Positions 26,151 to 34,359 of a stretch of 64,000 bases of DNA are shown piece by piece. Both the position numbers and the translations under genes were made by a program. Below the pieces are notes generated by a model. That model did no database searches. It worked only from the letters and a program-made list of their open reading frames with translations, and had not been told where the DNA came from. Every line of letters starts with the position of its first letter. Within the stretch, counting starts at the first letter, position 1. Location of the stretch: the NCBI GenBank assembly GCA_964571725.1, contig CAZNDB010000001.1:410059-474058 (forward strand), given 5' to 3'. Origin of the DNA: UBA1369 sp964571725. GTDB lineage: Bacteria > Patescibacteriota > Gracilibacteria > UBA1369.

Positions 26151-27779
26151 TTATTCAAGGTATTTCACCATATAAGTTCCCTCCAGGACATATCCGAGTT
26201 TCCTGTAATACTCTCTGACCCCTATGCCGGCAATTACCGCGATTTTGCGATAACCGTGCTCCCGGGAAATCTCCTCAGCCTTTTTTATCATTCTTTTCCC
26301 CAAACCAATGTGTTGAGACACGGTTTTCCCTTTGTCTTCCAAAGCCACCAATTCACCGTAGGTGTGAATCTCACGAATTATAGCCGCGCCCTGCAATTCT
26401 GGGATAAAATGATTCTTGCCGTTAAGGGAATATGAAGAAAACCTGAGTCTAAGCAGGGCGCACAATTTATTCTGTTTGACATGGTTGTAACTGATAAAAA
26501 ACTCCTGTCCACCCGAAGCTTCATACTGTTCAATTTTCATGGCCAAATCCGCGAACTCAACTTTTTGATCTTTGATCTCGCGACTGCGTATGTCGCGTGA
26601 TTCGATCCCCTCTTGCTGAAGCTGTTTCTCCACGTATTGCCTGAGATTGGAAATCTTTGAACCGGAAATAACCGTGTCCGCCGGAATATCTCTGTACATT
26701 CTGGTTATTCGCACGTATTCCGGCCAGATTTTGGTCATTTGAACCATCAAATCTATCAAAGTCCGATCATCATAACTTCGATAGTCACCGTTTTTATATA
26801 TTTTCTCCAACTGTGACCATGGTACTACCATGCAGGGATAAATCTTCATCCAGTCTGGTCTGTAGGCGGAATTTTCAAACAATTCCCTCATGTCGGCCAA
26901 ATCAATGTCAGGCGTTGAACCCAGCAGATTCGGCATCATATGTACGTTAATCTTGAAACCGGCGTCACGCATCAACTGCATGGCCTTGCGGGTCTGTGCT
27001 ACCGTATGGCCCCTCTTGTTCAACGCTAAAACTTTATCATTCAGCGACTGAACTCCAATTTCAATTTTGGTACAACCTAGTTTTCGCAATCTTTTTAATT
27101 CATTTTTATCTATATGATCCGGTCTGGTCTCAAAGGAAAGACCTATACAGCGATTTTCAGACTTCTCATTAGTTTTCTGGGCTTCAGCCAAGGATCTGGC
27201 TTTTTGCCGTGGAAAATTTAAAGCGTTATAAATTCCTCTGGTAAAATCTGTCTGATAACGCTTCGGATAAAAAGAAAAAGTCCCTCCAGCCACGACAACG
27301 TCGATTTTATCGGTAAAATGGCCGGTCTTCTGCAAAGAAACCAGCCTATTTTTAGTCTGACGATAGGAGTCAAAATTATTCAGTATCGCCCTCATCATGG
27401 CCGGTTCCGTGGAAAGATAACTTTTGGGCATACCGGGTTCGGTCGGACAAAAAATACATTTACCGGGACAGGCAAACGGTTTCGTCAGAACCGTAATATT
27501 GGCTATTCCTGATTGCGTTCGTACAGCTCTTTTTCTGAGCATCTTGATAAAATCTCTGCTTTCTGTCAGCTCGCCTTGATTTACCATTTGCCGATAAATT
27601 TTTATCAACTCGACATTGGAAGCGGAAGGTACTTTATATTTGGTACTAATCAAATTCTTAATATCCTGTAACTTTCGCTGATTTTCAATTGGAACAGACG
27701 AAATGGCCCTGATTAAATCCCTATGAGCCGCCTCAATATCGCCTCCTTTCGCCAAATTTTTCTTATTCTTTTCTAACAT
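26151..27779 (-). CDS. elp3: Elp3-family radical SAM / acetyltransferase (tRNA wobble uridine modification)
   Basis: A 542-residue protein with the complete Elp3 architecture. The N-terminal tRNA-binding region (about 1-95) leads into a radical SAM core with the cluster motif CPGKCIFC (Cys104, Cys108, Cys111) and the Elp3 signature CPTEPGMPKSYLSTEPA. A GNAT domain occupies roughly the last 85 residues, with QHIGLGKRM as the acetyl-CoA loop and GVREYYRKLGY near the end. Elp3 makes cm5U34 in tRNA from acetyl-CoA and SAM. No other Elongator subunit is present, as usual for bacterial and archaeal Elp3. The ATG at 27779 is preferred over one ten codons upstream because homology starts there. It diverges from a Trm9-like methyltransferase with 54 bases between starts. 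Confidence 0.92.
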   Translation of the reverse strand: MLEKNKKNLAKGGDIEAAHRDLIRAISSVPIENQRKLQDIKNLISTKYKVPSASNVELIKIYRQMVNQGELTESRDFIKMLRKRAVRTQSGIANITVLTKPFACPGKCIFCPTEPGMPKSYLSTEPAMMRAILNNFDSYRQTKNRLVSLQKTGHFTDKIDVVVAGGTFSFYPKRYQTDFTRGIYNALNFPRQKARSLAEAQKTNEKSENRCIGLSFETRPDHIDKNELKRLRKLGCTKIEIGVQSLNDKVLALNKRGHTVAQTRKAMQLMRDAGFKINVHMMPNLLGSTPDIDLADMRELFENSAYRPDWMKIYPCMVVPWSQLEKIYKNGDYRSYDDRTLIDLMVQMTKIWPEYVRITRMYRDIPADTVISGSKISNLRQYVEKQLQQEGIESRDIRSREIKDQKVEFADLAMKIEQYEASGGQEFFISYNHVKQNKLCALLRLRFSSYSLNGKNHFIPELQGAAIIREIHTYGELVALEDKGKTVSQHIGLGKRMIKKAEEISREHGYRKIAVIAGIGVREYYRKLGYVLEGTYMVKYLE

Positions 27780-27822
27780 GCTATAAACTGATAATGTAAA
27801 ACAGGTCAAAAATCAATTATTT

Positions 27823-27828
27823 TATAAT
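27823..27828 (+). promoter_or_regulatory. TATAAT -10 box immediately before the methyltransferase gene
   Basis: A perfect TATAAT ends five bases before the GTG start at 27834. Transcription would start at or about the start codon, which suggests a leaderless mRNA. No strong -35 is present 17 bases upstream. Confidence 0.45.
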
Positions 27829-27833
27829 GTTTT

Positions 27834-28565
27834 GTGAAAGAAGCAACCGCCCAGAAAATATTAAACGAAGTAAGTACTTCTTATAATACCATCGCGGACG
27901 AATTCACCAACTCCAGAAGCTATGGCTGGCAGGACTTTATTTTTTTCAAGCCCTATCTTTTTGAAAACGCTGAAATCGTTGATTTGGGCTGCGGCAACGG
28001 GAGGCTGATTAAATTTTTAGATCAGTTTTTTCTTGGCAACGGATATCGCTACATTGGCATCGATAACAGTGAAAAACTCTTGTTAAAAGCCCAGCAACAA
28101 TTTCCGGGAAAAGTATTCCTGCCAGGTAATCAGCTTTGCCTTCCCCTGGAAAGCAAACAGGTTAACCTCTTATTTAACATAGCCGCGTTTCACCATATAC
28201 CTTCCGAAAATCTTCGTCTGCAGGCCCTCTTGGAAATGAAAAGAGTATTATCCAAAAAAGGCATCCTGATTCTGACGGTCTGGAATCTCTGGCAATGGAA
28301 ATATCTCAAAAACAACCTTACAGCCTGGCTGGAAAGTATTCTTAGTCTTGGCGACCTGGCTCCCAACGATCTTTTTATTAACTGGAAAAACAGTCAAAAA
28401 GAAGTAATGACATCGCGTTACTATCATAATTTTCTGCCCTGGGAATTGAAATCATTGATCAAAAAAAGCGGCTTTAAAATCCTGAAGAGCTTTTATGCCA
28501 GAAATGGGAAAAGAACAGGATGGGTTAAAGGGTTCAACTACATCGTAATTGCTCAAAATGAGTAA
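27834..28565 (+). CDS. Trm9/ALKBH8-like SAM-dependent methyltransferase
   Basis: A 243-residue class I methyltransferase. Motif I is VDLGCGNGRL at 49-58, the acidic residue after strand 2 is in GIDNS, and IAAFHHIPSE is at 116-125. Beyond the generic fold it shows Trm9-type marks: LTVWNLWQWK at 147-156, an FINWK segment, RYYHNFLPWEL at 195-205, and an aromatic-rich C-terminus ending YIVIAQNE. Eukaryotic Trm9 and ALKBH8 methylate cm5U34 made by Elongator to mcm5U34. Its place head to head with elp3 supports the same job here; family assignment is by eye. The WecG-like gene overlaps its end by eight bases. Confidence 0.75.
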   Translation: MKEATAQKILNEVSTSYNTIADEFTNSRSYGWQDFIFFKPYLFENAEIVDLGCGNGRLIKFLDQFFLGNGYRYIGIDNSEKLLLKAQQQFPGKVFLPGNQLCLPLESKQVNLLFNIAAFHHIPSENLRLQALLEMKRVLSKKGILILTVWNLWQWKYLKNNLTAWLESILSLGDLAPNDLFINWKNSQKEVMTSRYYHNFLPWELKSLIKKSGFKILKSFYARNGKRTGWVKGFNYIVIAQNE

Positions 28566-29412
28566 TAACATCAAAATTCTGGACATACCTTTCACCTCGC
28601 TTTTTGAGAGGGAAATTGTTGAGATGATCTCAGACACTCTGGAAAATAAGCGAAAAGACCCACTATTTATTGCCACGCCAAATCCGGAAATGCTGCTGGA
28701 ATGCCGTAAAAACCTCTTGTTCAAAAAAGTAATACAAAACACCGCTCTTAATTTACCCGACGGAAATGGCATTATTTGGGCCAGTCATTTTCTAAAAATG
28801 AATCATGAAAGGAAAAATCCTTTTGTGATTGCCGCTTCAGGCCTGCTCAGCCTTATCGGTTTCATTTTTAGATCTAAAAATGAAATATTACGTTTTAATA
28901 AAGCCCTTCATGGCTCGGATTTAACCCTTAAAATCTGCACTGACAAAATCATTTCCCGGCACGGAATATTTCTGCTGGGCAATAAAACCGGATTAAAATC
29001 GAATACGGCAGCCTTGACCGCCGCCAAATTAAAAGAAATAAACCCCGACATCAATATCTCAGGTTTTCATGACGGTACCCCCGATCAGGATAATCTGTCC
29101 GAAATAATAAATAAAAGCGGCGCGGAAATATTGCTGGTTGCCTTCGGGGCTCCAGTCCAGGAAACGTGGATTGCCGGACATCTGCCGAACTTAAAAAACA
29201 TTAAACTGGCAATTGGAGTTGGCGGCACTTTTGATTTCATCGCAGGCATCATACCCCGCGCTCCTTACGTGATGAGAAAAACCGGCTTTGAATGGCTATA
29301 TAGACTCTATAAGCAGCCCAAAAGAATCAAAAGAATATTTAACGCCGTTTTTGTATTCCCCTATGCCGTCGTTAAATACCGTCTGGCAAATCTTCATAAA
29401 GACAATATTTGA
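28558..29412 (+). CDS. WecG/TagA/CpsF family glycosyltransferase (GT26)
   Basis: A 284-residue protein with family motifs FIATPNPEMLLECRKN, NLPDGNGIIWASHF, GSDL and then FLLGNKTGL, LLVAFGAPVQETWI and GVGGTFDFIAGIIPRAP, and ends in a RLYKQPKR region. These enzymes transfer UDP-linked N-acetylmannosamine-type sugars to lipid-linked acceptors. The ATG at 28558 lies in ATGAGTAA, overlapping the methyltransferase stop, which is translational coupling and therefore the preferred start. The last 41 bases overlap the converging small membrane protein gene. Confidence 0.9.
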   Translation: MSNNIKILDIPFTSLFEREIVEMISDTLENKRKDPLFIATPNPEMLLECRKNLLFKKVIQNTALNLPDGNGIIWASHFLKMNHERKNPFVIAASGLLSLIGFIFRSKNEILRFNKALHGSDLTLKICTDKIISRHGIFLLGNKTGLKSNTAALTAAKLKEINPDINISGFHDGTPDQDNLSEIINKSGAEILLVAFGAPVQETWIAGHLPNLKNIKLAIGVGGTFDFIAGIIPRAPYVMRKTGFEWLYRLYKQPKRIKRIFNAVFVFPYAVVKYRLANLHKDNI

Positions 29413-29821
29413 GGCATTTAACGCGTCTCAATTCTGCCAGTACGGCCTGTTCCTGATCGATCAGACCAATTTTCCTGTCAAAATATTCCTTACTATAAAT
29501 TCCTTCAATAACCGCGGTCTTTTCTCTTTTTTCTAACGGAGAAAGATCGTCAGATTGGCTTATTTTCTGTTTCTCGGAACGGTAAACCATTAAATCACTG
29601 GCGTAATCGGCCTTCAGAATATTAATTCTGGTCTGAATTTTTTGCTCTTCCTGTTCAAACTGATAAACCGAAACCAGACCGGAAAAAGGTGTTCTATTTT
29701 CACCTGCAAGCTGATCGTTGGCCTGAATGCCAGCCATTCTTGTAAAATAGAACGTAATTATTATCAGCGCCAAGCCGCCTACAAAAATAATTTGCAATAA
29801 TGTGTCTCCCAGTCTGTTCAT
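29372..29821 (-). CDS. membrane-anchored coiled-coil protein, unknown
   Basis: A 149-residue protein with one N-terminal transmembrane segment (about 8-27) and a mostly helical, charged outer or inner part (FEQEEQKIQTRINILKADY). Two cysteines lie close together near the C-terminus (KCLKYC). No known domain recognised. It converges on and overlaps the GT26 gene by 41 bases. Confidence 0.55.
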   Translation of the reverse strand: MNRLGDTLLQIIFVGGLALIIITFYFTRMAGIQANDQLAGENRTPFSGLVSVYQFEQEEQKIQTRINILKADYASDLMVYRSEKQKISQSDDLSPLEKREKTAVIEGIYSKEYFDRKIGLIDQEQAVLAELRRVKCLKYCLYEDLPDGI

Positions 29822-29915
29822 AAGCAGTGTTAAGACCTACTTATATACTATTTCTGGAAAAACGCAAACAAGGGTGGTATATTTTCCACGGTAGCGATAT
29901 CATTTAAAACGGTGT

Positions 29916-29991
29916 GGGCTCTTAGCTCAGCTGGTAGAGCGCGGCATTCGCATTGCCGAGATCAGGGGTTCGAATCCCCTAGAGTCCACCA
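29916..29991 (+). tRNA. tRNA-Ala (anticodon CGC)
   Basis: A 76-base tRNA with encoded CCA. Acceptor GGGCTCT pairs with AGAGTCC (one G-T). The anticodon stem CGGCA/TGCCG closes loop TTCGCAT, giving anticodon CGC (Ala, codon GCG). D and T arms are standard (AGCTCAGCTGGTAGAGC; GGTTCGAATCC). Confidence 0.95.
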
Positions 29992-29998
29992 TTTAAAT

Positions 29999-30397
29999 CT
30001 ATTTCCCGAGCTTCTTGACGGAGAAAAAACCTCTCTTCTTAGTCTTCTCAATTTCCTTTTCAATTTTTTTCTCTTCTTTTTTTAGTTCTTCTTCACAGGA
30101 ACACTCATCTTCACCGCACTGATCACAGGACTCACCGGCTTCCACCTCATCAAATCTGGCCCGGATTTTTTCCACTATATTGTGTACAAAGCCAAAACTG
30201 GCCGACATTTCCGATAATGTTTTTAACGGATCCATTACCACATCGCGTACTTTTTCCGACACTTCCTTAAAATTCCCTGTCATTTTCGTCACATCGCGCA
30301 ACACCAGAGTCAGGTTTAACAGCATCACGCAAATAAAAATCACCAGTATAATAAACCCTATTCCCAAAGCCAAATAAAGAAAATCCAATGGAGTCAT
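29999..30397 (-). CDS. DUF948-like membrane protein with cysteine cluster
   Basis: A 132-residue protein with one N-terminal transmembrane helix (about 7-31) followed by an amphipathic helical segment similar to DUF948 proteins (LRDVTKMTGNFKEVSEKVRD). A cysteine cluster CDQCGEDECSC lies near residues 91-101 and could bind a metal. The tail is highly charged (KKEEKKIEKEIEKTKKR). It follows gatB after two bases. Function unknown. Confidence 0.6.
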   Translation of the reverse strand: MTPLDFLYLALGIGFIILVIFICVMLLNLTLVLRDVTKMTGNFKEVSEKVRDVVMDPLKTLSEMSASFGFVHNIVEKIRARFDEVEAGESCDQCGEDECSCEEELKKEEKKIEKEIEKTKKRGFFSVKKLGK

Positions 30398-30399
30398 AT

Positions 30400-31845
30400 T
30401 TATTTTTGTTTTAAGAGTTTAATTAAGATTTCATTTACCATTTGTGGGTTGGCCTGGCCTTTACTGGCCCTCATCACTTGTCCGACCAGGGCCTTGAAGG
30501 CATTTTCCTTCCCTCCCAGATAATCTTGCACCGATTTCTGATTTTCCGCAATAACCTGGCTGCAGATTTTTTCCAGTTCATCGGAGTTGCTGATTGATTT
30601 TAATCCTTTTTCGTCCAAAACCAAAGCCGGTAACTTTCCGGACAGATACATCTCCTCAAACACTTCGCCTTTAGCGATATTTAGAGAAGTCTGTCCCTGA
30701 TTGACCAGTTTTATTAATTCAGCCAACGCTTCAGGTGTTATTTTCGAATCCAGCACTGTTAATCCGTCTTTTTTAAGTCTTCCCACCAGTATGCTCAACA
30801 CAAAACTGGCTGCTTTTTTATGATCGCCGGAAAGCTCAACCACGCGGTCAAAATACAAAGAAAGATCACGGTCCTCGATTAAAAACAAAGCTTCAGCCTC
30901 GGACAAACCAAATTCCTGCAAATATCTTTGATGTTTAACTTCAGGTAATTCCGGTAATTCCGCACGCAATTTTTCAATAAAATCGTCTTCCAGCACAATC
31001 GGAGGCAAATCCGGTTCGGGAAAATAACGATAATCGTCCGATCCTTCTTTTATTCTCATAAAATAGGTATTGCCCGCAATATCATCGTAACCGACAGTAA
31101 TGTTTTGTTGCAGAGCCTGGCCGTCCAGCCATAATTTTTGCTGGCGGTTGATTTCAAACTTAATGGCATGTTCCAGGGAACGGTAGGAATTAAGATTTTT
31201 AATCTCGGCTCGCGGATAAAGTTTTTGTTCGCCTACCGGCCGGATAGAGATACTGGCGTCAAAACGCATCATCCCCTTTTCCATGTCGGCGTCACTGGAG
31301 TCCGTGTAACGCAATATCTGCTGGATGGCCTTGGCGTAAAGCACTGCTTCCTCCGCCGAACGCATATCCGGCTCACTTACAATTTCCATCAAACCAACGC
31401 CTGCACGGTTAAAATCAATCAAAGTTCCTCCCTGGAAATGGGTAAGTTTTCCCGCGTCTTCTTCTAAATGCAGCCTGGTAATGCCAATGCGTTTTTTCTG
31501 GCCATTCATAGCAATTTCCAGATAGCCGTGTTCGCTTAAAGGAAACTCAAACTGGGAAATCTGGTAGCCCTTGGGAAGATCAGGGTAAAAATAATTTTTA
31601 CGGTCGAAGTGGGAATACTTGTTTATGGTGCAATTCATGGCCATGGCGGCCTTGATTCCTTTGATTAAAGCCTGTTCATTCAAAACCGGCAATTGTCCGG
31701 GCATTCCCAGGCAAACCGGGTCTATGTTCACGTTAGGTTCCTTGCCAAAATAATCCGCACCGGAAGGACAAAATATTTTGCTTCTGGTTGCTATTTGCGC
31801 GTGAATTTCCAAACCAATAACCGCTTCAAATTCCATTGTAGGCAA
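30400..31845 (-). CDS. gatB: aspartyl/glutamyl-tRNA(Asn/Gln) amidotransferase subunit B
   Basis: A 481-residue GatB. It begins with EAVIGLEIHAQIATRSKIFC, with later motifs PVCLGMPGQLPVLN, YFYPDLPKGYQISQ, HLEEDAGKL and DFNRAGVGLMEIVSEPD, plus a C-terminal YqeY-like tail domain. It activates misacylated Glu-tRNA(Gln) or Asp-tRNA(Asn) for amidation. gatA and gatC are not in the window. It is the fourth gene of a minus-strand run from the PH-domain gene at 33341. Confidence 0.97.
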   Translation of the reverse strand: MPTMEFEAVIGLEIHAQIATRSKIFCPSGADYFGKEPNVNIDPVCLGMPGQLPVLNEQALIKGIKAAMAMNCTINKYSHFDRKNYFYPDLPKGYQISQFEFPLSEHGYLEIAMNGQKKRIGITRLHLEEDAGKLTHFQGGTLIDFNRAGVGLMEIVSEPDMRSAEEAVLYAKAIQQILRYTDSSDADMEKGMMRFDASISIRPVGEQKLYPRAEIKNLNSYRSLEHAIKFEINRQQKLWLDGQALQQNITVGYDDIAGNTYFMRIKEGSDDYRYFPEPDLPPIVLEDDFIEKLRAELPELPEVKHQRYLQEFGLSEAEALFLIEDRDLSLYFDRVVELSGDHKKAASFVLSILVGRLKKDGLTVLDSKITPEALAELIKLVNQGQTSLNIAKGEVFEEMYLSGKLPALVLDEKGLKSISNSDELEKICSQVIAENQKSVQDYLGGKENAFKALVGQVMRASKGQANPQMVNEILIKLLKQK

Positions 31846-31920
31846 AATTAAAATTAATCGTACACAGCTTACCCAATCTCAGCTATTTTCTCAATATAAA
31901 TCAAATAAGCGGGTAAATAC

Positions 31921-32319
31921 TCAACCAATGATAGAATCAAATCTTTGAATATTTTTTTTATTCACCATCCTGGGCAACAGAACAAGGAATGATTTGTCCG
32001 GATTTTTATCCAAGTTATACTGCAAAAAGGTCAAAAAAACCGGCTCCATCATGAAATGGAAAATTCGTATTTTATTTTCGTCGTCACCCAAAAATTTCCA
32101 AAGTTTTCTTAAATTGATTTTTCCTCCTTTTAAAAGAAAATCCTCGCCGAAATAGTTTACCACCTGTCTGTGGCCGTCCTGCCCCGGTGCCATCAGGTTA
32201 TTAATTTCATTTTCAAAATCAATCACCAGATAACCTTTACTGAAATATTCCGAAATTAACTTCTTCCTTCTTAAAGGAGAAATTCGTATTGCAGCAACTA
32301 CTTTTCTATCTTTTGACAT
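31921..32319 (-). CDS. dephospho-CoA-kinase-like protein without P-loop
   Basis: A 132-residue protein. Residues 23-90 follow the CoaE pattern closely: KGYLVIDFENEINNLMAPGQDGHRQVVNYFGEDFLL (given in parts: GYLVIDFENEI, then LMAPGQDGHRQVVNYFGED) and KINLRKLWKFLGDDE. But the N-terminal strand that should carry GGIGSGKS reads AIRISPLRRKKL, so there is no Walker A motif, and the C-terminal third of CoaE is also missing. It is therefore probably not a kinase; a non-catalytic relative or decaying copy. It overlaps the preceding HEPN-like gene by 14 bases. Confidence 0.55.
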   Translation of the reverse strand: MSKDRKVVAAIRISPLRRKKLISEYFSKGYLVIDFENEINNLMAPGQDGHRQVVNYFGEDFLLKGGKINLRKLWKFLGDDENKIRIFHFMMEPVFLTFLQYNLDKNPDKSFLVLLPRMVNKKNIQRFDSIIG

Positions 32320-32725
32320 TCAATCCCAAGTCATCAAATGCGTTTTTGAAAGCTCGCAACGCCCTGGCTACTTCCTGAGCCGTAATCTTTGCGTTCATTT
32401 CATGAGCCAGCCTGTTGCGTAATTTATGGGCTGCCCACAAAGCGTTTAAGTCTGTAAACAAAGCAGAGTTTCTTTTTAATTTCTCACCGAGGCTACCGGA
32501 ATACCCTCTTCTCCCCATCATGTGATCCAATAATTTATCCGCTTCCATCAATTGTAAACGATGTTCCGACGTTTCCATTATCTTTTTCCAGGAATTTATA
32601 TAAAAACGCCGGTCGTTTTCGGACCATTTTTTACGGCCTTTCCAGGACCAGACCAGATAGAGCAAAGCTACCAGAAATACCGCAACCGCTAAATAAATGA
32701 ACCAATCCATAAATTTAATAATCAA
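32306..32725 (-). CDS. membrane-anchored protein with HEPN-like RNxxxH motif
   Basis: A 139-residue protein. One transmembrane helix at about 8-27 is followed by an all-helical domain. Near residue 102 it has AHKLRNRLAHE, matching the R-x4-H motif (Arg-Asn-x-x-x-His) of HEPN RNases and related four-helix proteins. Without a structure this is a motif-level call only; related non-nuclease helical domains use the same pattern. It overlaps the PH-domain gene upstream (11 bases) and the CoaE-like gene downstream (14 bases), so the three are translationally linked. Confidence 0.5.
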   Translation of the reverse strand: MIIKFMDWFIYLAVAVFLVALLYLVWSWKGRKKWSENDRRFYINSWKKIMETSEHRLQLMEADKLLDHMMGRRGYSGSLGEKLKRNSALFTDLNALWAAHKLRNRLAHEMNAKITAQEVARALRAFKNAFDDLGLNVKR

Positions 32726-33341
32726 CTTCTATTTCTTTCATTTCCTGGGTGTGTTTTTTTATCATCTCTCCCAATAGTTGTTTTAAAGCTTTGGAATCCT
32801 CAAAACTCTTATCGGAAATATATTTCTCCTTATATGACATAATTACGCTTTCCACCTTGGCCGGATTTACTGCGTCCTTCAGCTCCAGACCGACCACACC
32901 ACTCTCACGGTTAATTTTGATGGTGCCATAGTTGAAAACTGTCTGCAGTATGCCCTTGAAATTATAACTGGTGCCTTCAACCATCGGATATTCCACGCGG
33001 GTGGAGTTCCTGTCGAAAGGCCCGTTCCAGGTAACGTCAATCAAACTCAGATCCGTCACGAGAATAACGTCAAAATACCAGTTAAACACAAGCTTATTCA
33101 GTAAAGTTATTCCATAGAGAATCCAGATCAAAAAAGCAAACCAGATTTCCGGAAAAACCATCCATAAAAACAATGGCGCGACAAAAAGCAAAACAAATAT
33201 TTTCAAAAAGCCTTTTATCAAAAGAAAAGGATGCCTGTGTACAATATATAAAATTTTCTCGTCTTTTTCCAGATGGGGGCCAAACAGATAATAAGTCAAT
33301 TTCTCTCTCGTATTTGCCCACGGGGAAACCTTTTTAGACAT
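32715..33341 (-). CDS. bacterial PH-domain membrane protein
   Basis: A 208-residue protein with two transmembrane segments at about 43-62 and 66-88 and a bPH2-type domain after them (FDVILVTDLSLIDVTWNGPFDRNSTRVEYPMVEG, split as FDVILVTDLSLIDV and NSTRVEYPMVEG). The tail is charged. The ATG at 33341 is chosen because the longer frame upstream is antisense to the lepB gene. First of a tightly overlapped minus-strand run ending after gatB. Molecular role unknown. Confidence 0.7.
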   Translation of the reverse strand: MSKKVSPWANTREKLTYYLFGPHLEKDEKILYIVHRHPFLLIKGFLKIFVLLFVAPLFLWMVFPEIWFAFLIWILYGITLLNKLVFNWYFDVILVTDLSLIDVTWNGPFDRNSTRVEYPMVEGTSYNFKGILQTVFNYGTIKINRESGVVGLELKDAVNPAKVESVIMSYKEKYISDKSFEDSKALKQLLGEMIKKHTQEMKEIEVDY

Positions 33342-33431
33342 TTTGTTTTTACTATTAGTCAATCTCAAATAAATTCTACACTTGTTTTTGTTCATCAGTA
33401 AAGCTAAATTATTCTGGCTTAACTTCAAATA

Positions 33432-34181
33432 ATGGCTAAAGATAAAGACCAAAACCCGGGACTGATTATCCGCTATCTGGAAGAAAAACTTAGAAAAAGT
33501 AAACTGGCTTTCGGGGTTCAGAAAAAGCTCCTTTTGACCGCCGATATTGTTCTGAACGTCCTGATCGTGGTAATTCTGGTGGTTTTTATGCGAACCTTCA
33601 TTATGACCCCTTTCCAGGTCTACGGAATTTCCATGTGCAACACTTTGAATTTTCTCAACAACAAGTGCCAGGACGGCTACGGAGATTATATTATCATTAA
33701 CAAAAGCTCCTATCTGAGACTTCCCGGCTGGACCGTGGGAACCCCTCAGCGCGGAGATATAATTGTGTTCAGACCGCCCCACAACAACCATGAATTCTAT
33801 ATTAAAAGAGTGATAGCCCTTCCGGGCGAAACAGTAAAACTGATAGACGGTTACGTTTATATTTTGAATCAGCAATATCCGGAAGGAATAAAGATTGATG
33901 AACCATATCTGACCGCGGAAAACTTCGGCAGCACCTTTGCCACCAATGGCATTACTGAATTTAAAGTTCCTGAAGATCAATATTTTGTTCTGGGGGATAA
34001 CCGCAAACGCAGTTCTGATTCCAGAATATGTTTCAAAGAAAGCGCCGCCAGCCCAAGTTGCGGTGAAAAAAACGCTTCTTCCTATCTGACCATGGACAAT
34101 ATTGAAGGCAAAGCAGCCCTTTCACTTTGGCCATCCCCCCGCCTTTTATATACCCATATTTATCCTGAGTTTAGCAACTAG
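33432..34181 (+). CDS. lepB: signal peptidase I
   Basis: A 249-residue S26 signal peptidase. A transmembrane helix lies at about 37-55. The nucleophile region is GISMCNTL with Ser67 (the usual motif is SMxPTL, so the Pro is replaced by Asn). The general base Lys125 is in YIKRVIALPGE, and the downstream box is GDNRKRSSDSR at 188-198. It removes signal peptides on the outer face of the membrane. It is divergent from the PH-domain gene and directly precedes the GC-rich island. Confidence 0.92.
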   Translation: MAKDKDQNPGLIIRYLEEKLRKSKLAFGVQKKLLLTADIVLNVLIVVILVVFMRTFIMTPFQVYGISMCNTLNFLNNKCQDGYGDYIIINKSSYLRLPGWTVGTPQRGDIIVFRPPHNNHEFYIKRVIALPGETVKLIDGYVYILNQQYPEGIKIDEPYLTAENFGSTFATNGITEFKVPEDQYFVLGDNRKRSSDSRICFKESAASPSCGEKNASSYLTMDNIEGKAALSLWPSPRLLYTHIYPEFSN

Positions 34182-34264
34182 AACTCATTTACTAATCATT
34201 TACAAGCGATAGAGCGGTAATATTGGTGTGATAATCACTTTTACTTTAAGAGAAGGTATTTTTG

Positions 34265-34321
34265 CCATATATACAATTATATGGTGAAATAGTTGACAAA
34301 ACTATGCTTTATTGATAAGTT
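34265..34321 (+). promoter_or_regulatory. possible promoter and upstream palindrome for the GC-rich island
   Basis: TTGACA at 34293-34298 is a perfect -35. The -10 is unclear: GATAAG at 34314-34319 or TAAGTT at 34316-34321. Just upstream, CCATATA-TACAAT-TATATGG at 34265-34284 is a 7-bp inverted repeat that could be an operator. If used, the leader would be about 245 bases. Confidence 0.35.
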
Positions 34322-34359
34322 AATGTCTTCAAAAACTCAGATGTCCCTTGAAATATAGT

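Noticed and set aside
33342..33980. Upstream extension of the PH-domain gene
   Set aside because: It is antisense to lepB over its whole length and has no membrane-protein or family signal.
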